A stretch of 33,199 nt of DNA, from positions 1-33,199 of the forward strand of contig CAYLJO010000045.1 in NCBI GenBank assembly GCA_964383905.1, written 5' to 3'. The notes beneath the pieces were generated by a model that did not search any database, had not been told where the DNA came from, and saw only the letters and a list, made by a program, of their open reading frames with translations. Shown one piece after another: positions 1 through 7,319 of the stretch. Position 1 is the first letter of the stretch. The number at the start of each line of letters is the position of its first letter. Made by a program: the position numbers and the translations under genes. This DNA comes from CAYLJO01 sp964383905 (GTDB lineage: Bacteria > Acidobacteriota > Blastocatellia > Pyrinomonadales > Pyrinomonadaceae).

Positions 1-42
1 CCAGTTGCCAACGTAAAGTATGCGCATGATGTTCGACACCAT
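1..42 (-). CDS. 5' end of a possible glycosyltransferase, cut by the window edge
   Basis: Only about 14 codons are visible. Reading leftward from ATG at 42 gives MVSNIMRILYVGNW, with an internal ATG at 27. The segment MRILYVGNW looks like the first beta strand of GT-B glycosyltransferases, which often begin MRILYVG. This is recognition from a very short stretch, so the family call is tentative, and the start could be 42 or 27. A weak purine run (AAAGA) precedes the ATG at 42. The rest lies outside the window. Confidence 0.35.
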   Translation of the reverse strand, partial: MVSNIMRILYVGNW

Positions 43-162
43 AGTTCTTTACTAGCCACACTATCGAAATGCGCTAATATACCGGGGCAAATAAATTAAG
101 AGGTCTGAATCAGACGGCCCCTTCGACTTTCAAAAGGTATCTCCTGAAAAGTATTAGCTCAC
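43..162. other. Spacer with a small palindrome
   Basis: This 120-base AT-richer spacer separates the leftward partial gene from the 3' end of the nucleotidyltransferase gene. It contains the dyad GTCTGA-A-TCAGAC at 103-115, flanked by GGGGC (84-88) and GGCCCC (116-121), so a longer imperfect stem is possible. No clear poly-T tract follows. It may hold the promoter of the leftward gene, but no convincing -35/-10 pair was seen. Confidence 0.3.
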
Positions 163-909
163 TCACACATAGCCTAATATATCGAATATCCGCGATCGGG
201 CACTGACCGGAAACAGGTTGCCGTCGCTGCACCAGGGGCAGGTTGTATTTAAATCCTGATCATAGGAGTCCTTCCGGAGCAGGCCAGGGCTATTAGCAAT
301 TATCCGGTGTACGGTATCAACTGCTACCTCGAAGTCCTGTGAGTAACCTTCTTTTCTGTAATCCTGCCAAATCCTACGCACTGCGTCCATGTCAGCGAAT
401 CCAGAAAGTAGTTTGAATTTATCGTAGTACTTCGGATCAACCCGCTCGCCGGTAGTCACGGCATATAGGATACCTAGCAACCTTGCTGCGATGTCTTCTG
501 CGGCTACAATCCCGCAAGCGATCCCCGCGAGCCTGGCGCTTCGCACTCGGCTCATGAGAGACGGGGAGAAGGGGGTAAACACGTCGATTCGTACTCGGTG
601 CCTTTCATCCACAAGCTGCAGAAGAATCCTTCCGCGTCCCCGCGAAGGGTGAAAGTGAGCGACGAGGAAATCATCCCCCAGAGATTGTGGGAGATCAGAA
701 ATATGTTCAACGACAATGTCGATATCATTAAACGGTCGTTTTCCCATGCGGCGGCCGCTGCGTGTCGTATGCCAGCCAGCCGCAAGGCCGCCGGTCAGAA
801 CCAGGGTCCTCTTTAAATGTCGCGCTAATCTCGAAAAGGTACTCTGGCATCGAAAAACATCTTCGCCGGTAGGAAACATCTCCGCCATGAACTCGTCGTA
901 TTCTGCCAT
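163..909 (-). CDS. Nucleotidyltransferase-fold protein of unknown substrate
   Basis: A 248-residue protein. Residues about 36-69 contain TGGLAAGWH followed by a FNDIDIVVE strand. This is the GG...D-x-D pattern of the minimal nucleotidyltransferase fold seen in AbiEii-type toxins, lincosamide or aminoglycoside nucleotidyltransferases and kanamycin-type enzymes. A later RIDVFTP segment could supply the third acidic residue. The C-terminus carries an unusual Cys-Pro-Trp-Cys motif about 25 residues from the end, which could bind metal. It starts at ATG 909; no strong ribosome-binding site is visible. No partner antitoxin gene adjoins it: the neighbours are a zinc-ribbon protein upstream and a leftward partial gene. 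Fold confidence is moderate; the substrate is unknown. Confidence 0.6.
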   Translation of the reverse strand: MAEYDEFMAEMFPTGEDVFRCQSTFSRLARHLKRTLVLTGGLAAGWHTTRSGRRMGKRPFNDIDIVVEHISDLPQSLGDDFLVAHFHPSRGRGRILLQLVDERHRVRIDVFTPFSPSLMSRVRSARLAGIACGIVAAEDIAARLLGILYAVTTGERVDPKYYDKFKLLSGFADMDAVRRIWQDYRKEGYSQDFEVAVDTVHRIIANSPGLLRKDSYDQDLNTTCPWCSDGNLFPVSARSRIFDILGYV

Positions 910-1001
910 GCTTGAGGTTTACTCCGCTCTCTTCGGTTGGACGAGCTAACGCCAGACTGACCATCGCGTGAAGGGTTGTTAGGTGGTGATGGTGCTGATC
1001 T

Positions 1002-1484
1002 TCATGACGAGCCCCCTTGCTCTCTGATCCGCGGCACCGGTTCCAGCAGTTCAGTAGTGTTCTCTGTTACACTTTGCGCTTTAATGAATTCCGTTGTCTC
1101 CCCGCTACCCAAAGACGCCACACTGCGTCCGGTGTCCAGCCCTTTCAGTTGCCTGGTATCGGCCCGACCTCTTTTTAACCTTTGCCTTAACTCCAGGGCG
1201 AAAAAGAAACTGATCGTCTGATGCACAGCAATCACGGTGCAAAAAGCCGCGGCCACTAACATCGCCACTTTCGCCCCGGGTTTGCCCAAAGTTGCATAAA
1301 GGATAATAGTCGAGGCGAGACCGAATGCGGCGCTCAAGGCATTGAAAACGATCATTGCATGCAGCCGCTTTTCTGGAGTAGTTGTGTGCCTTCGGACGGA
1401 CTTTTGATCCAATAGCCACTGGCCGCAACGCTTGCAGTAAGCATTCGGGCTTTGATCGCCAGTACCGCAGTTTGGACAGAACAT
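1002..1484 (-). CDS. Zinc-ribbon membrane protein of unknown function
   Basis: A 160-residue protein. It opens with a zinc ribbon: MFCPNCGT (Cys 3 and 6) paired with YCKRCGQW about 14 residues later, four cysteines in two C-x2-C knuckles. Two hydrophobic segments follow at about residues 45-66 and 73-96, and then a charged, probably cytoplasmic tail. The layout is N-terminal ribbon, two membrane helices, soluble tail. The start at ATG 1484 is well supported by AAGGAGGG about 8 bases upstream, one of the best ribosome-binding sites in the window. Small membrane proteins that open with a zinc ribbon are common in Acidobacteriota and have no assigned role. It is probably monocistronic; the spacer on either side has no obvious partner. 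Confidence 0.75.
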   Translation of the reverse strand: MFCPNCGTGDQSPNAYCKRCGQWLLDQKSVRRHTTTPEKRLHAMIVFNALSAAFGLASTIILYATLGKPGAKVAMLVAAAFCTVIAVHQTISFFFALELRQRLKRGRADTRQLKGLDTGRSVASLGSGETTEFIKAQSVTENTTELLEPVPRIREQGGSS

Positions 1485-1615
1485 GGCTGTCGCCCTCCTT
1501 ACACCGGCGCCTGATGAAACTCCTCGAGTTCAGTTAAAAGGCTAATCCTTTTCTTTGTACAATTCAAATGAGAGATCAATGCCCAAGCTGACTGCGCCAA
1601 TTTACGGAATCGGCC
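1485..1615. other. Spacer with a short inverted repeat
   Basis: The 131-base interval between the zinc-ribbon gene and the GNAT pseudogene holds the Shine-Dalgarno sequence of the former and a short dyad, AAAAGG (1536-1541) with CCTTTT (1547-1552). On the minus strand a weak TTGTAC...TTTAAC pair lies over the same place and could be the zinc-ribbon gene promoter. Neither is strong. Confidence 0.25.
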
Positions 1616-2165
1616 TCAACTTCTAGTCCTGCGATACTCTTCAGCCTTAATTATGTATGCCGGATGCTGCAGACCTGTTGGAGGATAGTATTCGTCATGC
1701 GTATACCGGCGTATACCGGAAACCAAGCTTTCCCAGCATATGACGTGAATCATCGTTCTTTGGGATATGGCCAGCAAATAGAGCGGTTGCGTTAAGCTTG
1801 TCGAAGGCGTTTTTCATTACCGCACGTCCTGCTTCTGTCGCATATCCCTGTCCCCAGCGCTGCGGGCGAAGATGAACGCCGATTTCGTAAACGCCTTCGG
1901 CTAAATTGTACGGTCTGAGCCCACAGCAACCGACGTGCTCGCCGGTGCCAAGAAGAAAAATCGGCCAATATTGAACAGCATGGGATTCCATGGTCGCGAT
2001 CTCTCTCATTAGTCGCTTCCGCACCTCCTCTTCGGAAAGCTGGCCTCGTGCCTCGATCAGCCTCGTCACTCGAGGGTCGCCCCAAAGCTTGAGTGCGATG
2101 GCTAAATCATCAGGTGTCCAGGAACGGAATCCAAGTCATTCTGTGCGCAAAAAGTACGTGGTCAC
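1616..2165 (-). pseudogene. GNAT (RimJ/RimL-like) N-acetyltransferase broken by two lesions
   Basis: The intact core, 1695-2069, encodes LxxGTGEHVGCCGLRPY and a RPQRWGQGYATEAG acetyl-CoA loop, typical of ribosomal-protein-type GNAT acetyltransferases. The frame continues on both sides. Upstream it reads LGFRSWTPDDLA back to a TGA at 2136-2138, and before that VTTYFLRTE from a GTG at 2165. The family usually has Arg at the stop, so CGA to TGA is the simplest reading. At the 3' end CGTATACCGG is present twice in tandem (1700-1709 and 1710-1719). Removing one copy restores FRYTHDEYYPPTGLQHPAY and a frame ending at TGA 1616-1618. The restored protein would be 179 residues, the usual family size. 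Translation from an internal GTG at 2069 would lack the first strand and the conserved C-terminus, so it is probably inactive. Confidence 0.8.
1700..1719. repeat. 10-bp perfect tandem duplication inside the GNAT pseudogene
   Basis: CGTATACCGG occurs twice back to back. Deleting one copy restores a family-typical C-terminal frame of the acetyltransferase, so this is a frameshifting duplication, probably from replication slippage. Confidence 0.85.
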
Positions 2166-2239
2166 GTCAGTCACCAAACTGCACTCCCCGTTGCACTACA
2201 CTCATAATCGCCTCATCAGTGACCGATCCACGGACTCTT
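2166..2239. other. Short spacer between thpR and the GNAT pseudogene
   Basis: 74 bases between the thpR stop and the GTG start of the broken acetyltransferase. No terminator hairpin or promoter was recognised. Confidence 0.3.
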
Positions 2240-2821
2240 TCAGGCGCGAAGTAACTGATGGCGCGAAATCCCTGTGTAGCGTGAGCCGCCCGGCCCCAGT
2301 TCGCTTCTGATCACGCGGAGTTCGTTGACAGGAAATCCGATGGGCTCAAACCCCATCTCTTTGTGCAATGCCGCCAGCCTGCGCGCGCCCTTCGGAACGC
2401 GCGGCCGTGCGATCGTAAGATGCGGATGAAACGGCCGCTGCTCTGGCGGGAAACCTTCACGGTCACATTCCTTATCAAGACGGCTTTGGAGCCGTGCGAG
2501 TCCGTCTGAAGCATCTGTGATGCCGAGCCATAAAACACGCGGGATGCCGTGAGGCGGAAATGCTCCCGCTCCTTTGATAGCAACGTCGAAGGGAGGAATG
2601 CCTGCGACAGCTCTTTGCGCCGCACGCGAAAGTGATTCGACGCGGTTCCGCCCTATTTCACCCAAAAATTTTAGTGTGATGTGGAAGTTTTCGGCGCGGG
2701 CCCAACTGGCGCGGGCATCAGGCGCTTCGTGGCGCAGGCTTGCAATGTGCTCGGCCACGCGTGCCCGCGCTTCGGTTAATACTTCAACGGCGCAGAAAAC
2801 GCGCCACCGCTCTTCGTCCAT
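2240..2821 (-). CDS. thpR: RNA 2',3'-cyclic phosphodiesterase (2H phosphoesterase, ThpR/LigT family)
   Basis: A 193-residue protein, the normal size for bacterial ThpR. It has the two signature H-x-T/S motifs of 2H phosphoesterases: FHITLKFLG (His47, Thr49) and HPHLTIARP (His134, Thr136). Between them the FPPHGIPRVLWLGI strand is typical of the family. These enzymes open 2',3'-cyclic phosphates on RNA ends; E. coli ThpR can also ligate tRNA halves in vitro. The first codon is ATG at 2821. It lies 28 bases downstream of the penicillin-acylase stop on the same strand, so the two are probably co-transcribed, though no functional link is evident. Confidence 0.93.
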   Translation of the reverse strand: MDEERWRVFCAVEVLTEARARVAEHIASLRHEAPDARASWARAENFHITLKFLGEIGRNRVESLSRAAQRAVAGIPPFDVAIKGAGAFPPHGIPRVLWLGITDASDGLARLQSRLDKECDREGFPPEQRPFHPHLTIARPRVPKGARRLAALHKEMGFEPIGFPVNELRVIRSELGPGGSRYTGISRHQLLRA

Positions 2822-2849
2822 GCTTGTTCTGCCTTGACCCTGATCAATC

Positions 2850-5309
2850 TCATTTCGCGGCGGGCGCGAGAAAAAGAGTTTCCTTCGCTGCCTTCAGTAC
2901 CGCAGCATTGGTAAAGGGAAAGCTGCGGGGCGTCACATTACGCCAGTCCGCCAGTTGATCTTTCCAGTGTGGGCTTGATGGATCGCCCGATTCGCCGAGG
3001 GCGATACCCTGCTGTGTTCTGTCCCAGTCGCTAACGTCTGCGATGAAGCGCATGGAAACGTATGCTCCTCGATTCACCGTGGCCAGGCTGCCGGTGCTTC
3101 CTTCCTGTGGAAATGGGGGAATGACGAACTGCTGGCCGATGAACGGTATGCCTGCCAGCGGATGCGGGAAACGCGCCTGAGCTTCGCGCCCCAGCGTCCA
3201 CTTTGATTCGTCCGCGCCATAACTTTTCGTCAACTCCGCTCGCGCATCCGCGTAGCATGCGCGCAGCAATTCCGCATAGCTCTTAAACTCCTGAGGCAGC
3301 CATTCGAGGGGCTGCTCTGTGATCACACGGTCCAGGAAGGTATCGAAGTTAGAGTAGGCATACTGCTTCGCGCGCTCGGGGCCGAGTGCCGCTGCGAGCA
3401 CGCGCCTGCGCAAAGCGTTGCGCAGGTGCGCCGCCAGCAATGCTGCGCGCGACTCAGGGACCATGCGCCCGTCCCACTCTTCAAGCATTCGAACTGCCCC
3501 GAGCCATTGCTCATCGCTTGCCCCGACAGAAGTTGATTCTCGCGCGGTCTTGCTGACTGCGCGGGCGAGTATGGCGCCGCCGATAGAGTATGTATCGCCC
3601 TGTATGGCGCGAAAATCGTCGATCGTGAACTTCTGTTTAGCTTGTAAGAGGTCGAAGATGCGGCGCGCGCGATAGGCGGCGATCGGCATCACTGTGAGTT
3701 GATAGGGGTAGTCGCGCCCAACCACTCGACTATTCGCCGTAACAATGATGCCCGAAGGCGGGTCGTAAAGATGCGGGAGCGCGTCGAAAGGAATGAAACC
3801 GGTCCACTCGCCATCATCGGTCGCACCGTCGTAGGGGGTCAGGCCCCTGCCCGTCTTCCTGACGGGGAAGCGACCCGCGCCGTAATAACCGATGTGTCCT
3901 TTAGTGTCCGCGTAGATGAAGTTGAAGGCCGGGCCGGTGTAGACGCTGAGAGCATCGCGAAATTCGTTCCAGTTGTGGGCAGCGTTGAGCCGATAGAAAG
4001 TCTCAGCCAGATTTGCTTGCGGATCGAGCGCCGTCCACCGAAGCGCGTAGCGCGCCGGGCCTTTTTCAAAGATGATAGGGCCGTGGCGAGTTACCGTGAC
4101 GTCGAACGGAACCATTTCGGTCGAAGTATCGGCGGGACTCTTACGAACTTTGATCTCTTCATGGCGCACCTCGGCCTCGCGCCAGCCGGCGGGTGTCATG
4201 TAGCGTCGCGGGTTATCCTTGTCAAACTTCTCGATGTAAAGATCCTGCACGTCCGCTTCAAGACTGGTGGCGCCCCATGCGAGATGTTCGTTGTGGCCGA
4301 TACCGACACCAGGCAGGCCCGCCACCGAGACGCCAGACACAGTTTGACCGGGCATGCTTAGGTGCACCATGTACCAGATTGAAGGGGCAGACGGAGAGAG
4401 GTGTGGATCATTAGCGAGCAGCGGTTTGCCGGAGGCGGTGTGTTTACCGCTGATGACCCAGTTGTTGCTGGCCGCACAATCTTCGGCGTAAAGGCCGACG
4501 CGTTCGAGCGTGCGTTGCGCCACAAAAGCGCCCAGGGAGACTTCACGCAATACTTCCGCCCTGGCCGCCGAGCGGCTTGGCAGACTGGGTGAGGGAATTA
4601 TAGATGCCCTCTTTTTGTCCGGGCTGTCGCCGCCAACAAGAACGACGTCAAGCGGCGAGGTCTCAGGAAAGAGCGCTTCATACTGTCGCGGCGGCAGGTC
4701 GGCGAATGCTGCGCGCATGATGTCAGTGCGCCATGTGGTCGAGAGAGTTTCGTCGAGCAGGTGGCCGATCACGAGCGAATCCGCCGGGCGCCATGGGCGG
4801 GGTTTAAATTGTAGGATCTGGAATTCCGGTGGCAGGCTCTTGCCATCACGTGATTCGATAAAAGCGTTGACACCGCGCGCGTAATCTTCAAGCGCGGTGC
4901 GCAGTATCGATGACAACTGCGCGACAGTCGCTTCCGCATGGCCGGCGAAGCCATACCTGCGATGCTGCTTGTCGCCTTCCAGCACAATATTTTGGGGTCC
5001 GGCTCCGAAGACCTCTGCCAGCTCGCCGCGCGCCGTGCGGCGAAATAGCTCCATCTGCCATAGACGGTCGCTCGCCGTAATGTAGCCTTGAGCGAAAGAA
5101 AGATCGGCCTCATTTTGGGCTTCAATGTACGGTATGCCGCGCTCGTCGCGCCGGACAGTAACGCGGTCGCGAAGTCCCGCGAGCCGCAACGTATCGGAAC
5201 TGCCCTGAGCTGTCTTGCTCAACCGGGCGACGCTGCCAACGGCCCGCAATACCATCACCGGCGGGGAAAGCGAAAGAATCAGGCAGAAAACGATGTGTGG
5301 TCTTTTCAT
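2850..5309 (-). CDS. Penicillin acylase family protein (Ntn hydrolase precursor), exported
   Basis: An 819-residue protein of the penicillin amidase family (S45). Residues 1-23 form a basic and hydrophobic export signal. The alpha region follows, with RDERGIPYIEAQNEADLSFA and QGYITASDRLWQME, both typical. A spacer and then CAASNNWVISG at 278-288 place the expected autocatalytic cleavage before Ser281, which becomes the N-terminal nucleophile of the beta chain; LANDPHLSPSAPSIWY follows, as in the family. Such enzymes hydrolyse amide bonds in the periplasm, with substrates ranging from phenylacetylated beta-lactams to acyl-homoserine lactones, so the substrate cannot be assigned. The start is ATG 5309 without a strong ribosome-binding site. 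It is the first gene of a likely two-gene unit with thpR and is divergent from the outer-membrane gene. Confidence 0.9.
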   Translation of the reverse strand: MKRPHIVFCLILSLSPPVMVLRAVGSVARLSKTAQGSSDTLRLAGLRDRVTVRRDERGIPYIEAQNEADLSFAQGYITASDRLWQMELFRRTARGELAEVFGAGPQNIVLEGDKQHRRYGFAGHAEATVAQLSSILRTALEDYARGVNAFIESRDGKSLPPEFQILQFKPRPWRPADSLVIGHLLDETLSTTWRTDIMRAAFADLPPRQYEALFPETSPLDVVLVGGDSPDKKRASIIPSPSLPSRSAARAEVLREVSLGAFVAQRTLERVGLYAEDCAASNNWVISGKHTASGKPLLANDPHLSPSAPSIWYMVHLSMPGQTVSGVSVAGLPGVGIGHNEHLAWGATSLEADVQDLYIEKFDKDNPRRYMTPAGWREAEVRHEEIKVRKSPADTSTEMVPFDVTVTRHGPIIFEKGPARYALRWTALDPQANLAETFYRLNAAHNWNEFRDALSVYTGPAFNFIYADTKGHIGYYGAGRFPVRKTGRGLTPYDGATDDGEWTGFIPFDALPHLYDPPSGIIVTANSRVVGRDYPYQLTVMPIAAYRARRIFDLLQAKQKFTIDDFRAIQGDTYSIGGAILARAVSKTARESTSVGASDEQWLGAVRMLEEWDGRMVPESRAALLAAHLRNALRRRVLAAALGPERAKQYAYSNFDTFLDRVITEQPLEWLPQEFKSYAELLRACYADARAELTKSYGADESKWTLGREAQARFPHPLAGIPFIGQQFVIPPFPQEGSTGSLATVNRGAYVSMRFIADVSDWDRTQQGIALGESGDPSSPHWKDQLADWRNVTPRSFPFTNAAVLKAAKETLFLAPAAK

Positions 5310-5599
5310 GAATCGGGCCCCATGATGAGAAGCAGAAAAATCCAGTAGGTGTTGGTCGACACAAAAATTACGCTGACGGCGGGCAAAATTCTGGCGTGTA
5401 GCCGGACGGGCAACTCCCGCGCCAATCTGCCTGCTCTTGTGGAAGCAATGTTAACACAGATGTCCGAGCGCAGTAGCACATCTGCGCATCAAGTATCGGG
5501 CTCTTCGTGTTGACGCTGTGCCATATGTGCCGCTACAATTCGCGCGGCGTTGTAGTTGAGCGTAGGACTAATTCGCTCTCGCTTCAAACCTCGAAAGAA
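5310..5599. promoter_or_regulatory. Divergent intergenic region with a stem-loop
   Basis: About 290 bases between divergently transcribed genes, so it must carry both promoters. A perfect 7-bp inverted repeat, CAGATGT (5457-5463) and ACATCTG (5478-5484), could be an operator or a leader hairpin. No convincing sigma-70 -35/-10 pair was assigned. The reading frame of the rightward gene stays open back to 5507, but those residues look non-coding (basic, no signal peptide). Confidence 0.35.
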
Positions 5600-6490
5600 A
5601 TGGGCCGCCCTATGCTGTGTCGTAGCCATTCTTTAAGACTCCCCGGCATATTTCTGGTTGTACTGTTCTGTATCTCCGGTTCGCATGCGCAGCAGCGCCC
5701 CCTTATCACAGAGGACGTGGACATCATTCCGCCGGGCTCGGTGCGGATCCAAACAGGTGTCGATTTTTTACAGGGGGCAAAGTTTCCCGTCTCGGGGCTG
5801 ACCGGTGATCTGACGCGTGTCGGCGTGATAGGCGTCAATATCGGCCTCGCGCCCAATGTCGAGGTCCAGGTTAGCGGTGTGGCGCAGAACTTTTTGAGCA
5901 TCAGGTCGATGAGCGTGCCGTCGCCGATTCCGCTCAACATCTCGCCGGGGGCAAACTCTACAAATGACATCGGCGATTTCACACTGGCGACCAAGATTAA
6001 GTTGAGAAACGAGACGCGGCGTTGGCCCTCGTTCGGATTTCGCTTCGGCGTTGACCTACCGAACTCGAACCAGGCGCGCGGCATCGGGCTGAACGCGACC
6101 AACGCTTTCGGCTCGATTTTGATCGGCAAGAAATTTGGCTCTGATGGCCGGTTCAATACGTTTGGTAATATCGGCATCGCGATTCTCACGGCGCCGACCA
6201 AGCTCTTCTCCCAAAACGATGTGCTCACCTACGGCCTGGCGGCCATCTATCGCTACAGTAATCAATTTAGTTTCGTCGGCGAGGTCAATGGGCGAGCCAA
6301 TACGCGCCCCGGCGCCGGGCAGCTCGGCACCGAATCGCAATCCCAGGCCCGCCTCGGCATGCAGATCAAAGCTTCCGGCTTACGCTTTGATGTCGCTGGC
6401 ATCGCCGGCCTGACAAGGTTCAGCGCCCGTACGGGCGTAACCTTCGGTGTCACCTACGATACGCCAAGTATCTTTGCCCCGGCTAAATAG
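5600..6490 (+). CDS. Predicted outer-membrane beta-barrel protein
   Basis: The frame is open from 5507, but the better start is ATG 5600 (or 5612), since either puts a signal peptide at the N-terminus: basic MLCRSHSLRLPG, a hydrophobic core IFLVVLFCI, and a cleavage-like SGSHA-QQ. The mature part, about 265 residues, is rich in alternating-hydrophobic strands with Gly, Asn and aromatic ends (GVIGVNIGLAPNVEVQVSG, FGFRFGVDLPN, LTYGLAAIYRY), as in transporter or phenol-degradation MetA-type barrels. It opens with LITEDVDIIPPGSVRIQTG, a phrase often seen in such acidobacterial proteins. No transport substrate is suggested by neighbours. The DedA genes follow after a repeat-filled spacer. Confidence 0.7.
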   Translation: MGRPMLCRSHSLRLPGIFLVVLFCISGSHAQQRPLITEDVDIIPPGSVRIQTGVDFLQGAKFPVSGLTGDLTRVGVIGVNIGLAPNVEVQVSGVAQNFLSIRSMSVPSPIPLNISPGANSTNDIGDFTLATKIKLRNETRRWPSFGFRFGVDLPNSNQARGIGLNATNAFGSILIGKKFGSDGRFNTFGNIGIAILTAPTKLFSQNDVLTYGLAAIYRYSNQFSFVGEVNGRANTRPGAGQLGTESQSQARLGMQIKASGLRFDVAGIAGLTRFSARTGVTFGVTYDTPSIFAPAK

Positions 6491-6566
6491 TCCCGGGTCT
6501 CAAGTCTGAAGTCTAGAGTCGGAAACCCGTTTTTAGACTTGAGACTTGAGACTTGAGACTTAGAGA
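6491..6566. repeat. Heptamer-repeat inverted element, possible terminator
   Basis: The spacer after the outer-membrane gene is almost wholly repetitive. GACTTGA units run in tandem at 6536-6561, and the reverse complement (TCTCAAGTCTGAAGTCT) lies at 6498-6514, so a hairpin can form. Inside it CGGGT (6494-6498) pairs with ACCCG (6525-6529), followed at once by TTTTT (6530-6534), which resembles an intrinsic terminator with a large loop. The repeat runs almost to the DedA start codon. Confidence 0.6.
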
Positions 6567-6568
6567 TT

Positions 6569-7291
6569 ATGTTTGACTGGTTACGCGTCGCCGCCCGATG
6601 GCTTGGACAATTTGTCATCCGCGTGCCGCTCTACGTGGCGGGGCCCGCCATGATTATCATCGGCGCGCTCGATTCCTCACTCCTTTCGCTCCCGGAAATC
6701 AACGATTATCTGGTCGTGATGCGGTGCTCCAAAGACCATACCGCGGCCCTCTTTTTCCCGCTCTTTGCCGCGGCGGGCTCGGTGCTTGGCTGCCTCTTGC
6801 TTTACACGATCATGCGGCGCGGCGGACAGGCCGTCCTGCGCTCGCGCTTCCGCGCAGAGCATCTCGAGCGGGTTGAGCGAACCTATGCGCATTTCGGGTT
6901 TCTGGCGCTGGCGGTTCCGGCCCTCCTGCCCCCGCCAATGCCTTTCAAGATTTTTGTCGCAACCGCCGGGGCGCTCGAATATCCACGCTGGCGCTTCATG
7001 ATTACGATCATGATTGCGCGCTCCCTTCGTTATTACATCGAAGGAACGCTGGCGGTATTTTACGGTGAGCGCGTGCTGCGTTTTCTACATCATAACGGAC
7101 TGGTGATACTGAGCGTCGTGGCCGCTGTGTGCCTGATCGGTTTCGTCGTGTACCTAATTTCTAAGCGGGGAAGGGAAGCCGCACGCCGAGCCAGCATGGC
7201 CCGGGTTGAAGCGGAGGCAGACGAGGGCGACCTCAGCGCGACGACGGAAGGTCGGCCCGTCGCTCCCGCCTCCGAATCAACCGCGCCTTGA
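6569..7291 (+). CDS. DedA/VTT-domain membrane protein (first of two)
   Basis: A 240-residue membrane protein of the DedA (SNARE-associated, VTT) superfamily. The signatures are ALDSSLLSLPEINDYL after the first hydrophobic segment, a glycine-rich helix AAAGSVLGCLLLYTIMRRGG, LLPPPMPFKIFVATAG, and RSLRYYIEGTLAVFYG near the C-terminus. Helices lie at about 14-35, 58-82, 110-140 and 172-196. DedA relatives transport polyprenyl phosphate or phospholipids across the inner membrane; the YqaA-like subgroup is less well defined. It starts at ATG 6569, directly after the heptamer repeat, with no clear ribosome-binding site. The charged C-terminal tail overlaps or abuts the second DedA gene. The pair are related but clearly diverged. 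Confidence 0.85.
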   Translation: MFDWLRVAARWLGQFVIRVPLYVAGPAMIIIGALDSSLLSLPEINDYLVVMRCSKDHTAALFFPLFAAAGSVLGCLLLYTIMRRGGQAVLRSRFRAEHLERVERTYAHFGFLALAVPALLPPPMPFKIFVATAGALEYPRWRFMITIMIARSLRYYIEGTLAVFYGERVLRFLHHNGLVILSVVAAVCLIGFVVYLISKRGREAARRASMARVEAEADEGDLSATTEGRPVAPASESTAP

Positions 7292-7319
7292 AGGGTCTAG
7301 GAAAAGAAAGACACGAAGG

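Noticed and set aside
3699..4361. A 220-codon plus-strand open frame
   Set aside because: It lies wholly antisense to the penicillin-acylase gene, has no ribosome-binding site or known motif, and mirrors its codon use.
5584..6228. A 214-codon minus-strand open frame
   Set aside because: It is antisense to the outer-membrane protein gene, which has a signal peptide and family-like strands; the minus frame has neither.
6491..6566. Possible CRISPR array
   Set aside because: The units are about 7 bases with no unique spacers of regular length; none of the repeats in the window has CRISPR geometry.
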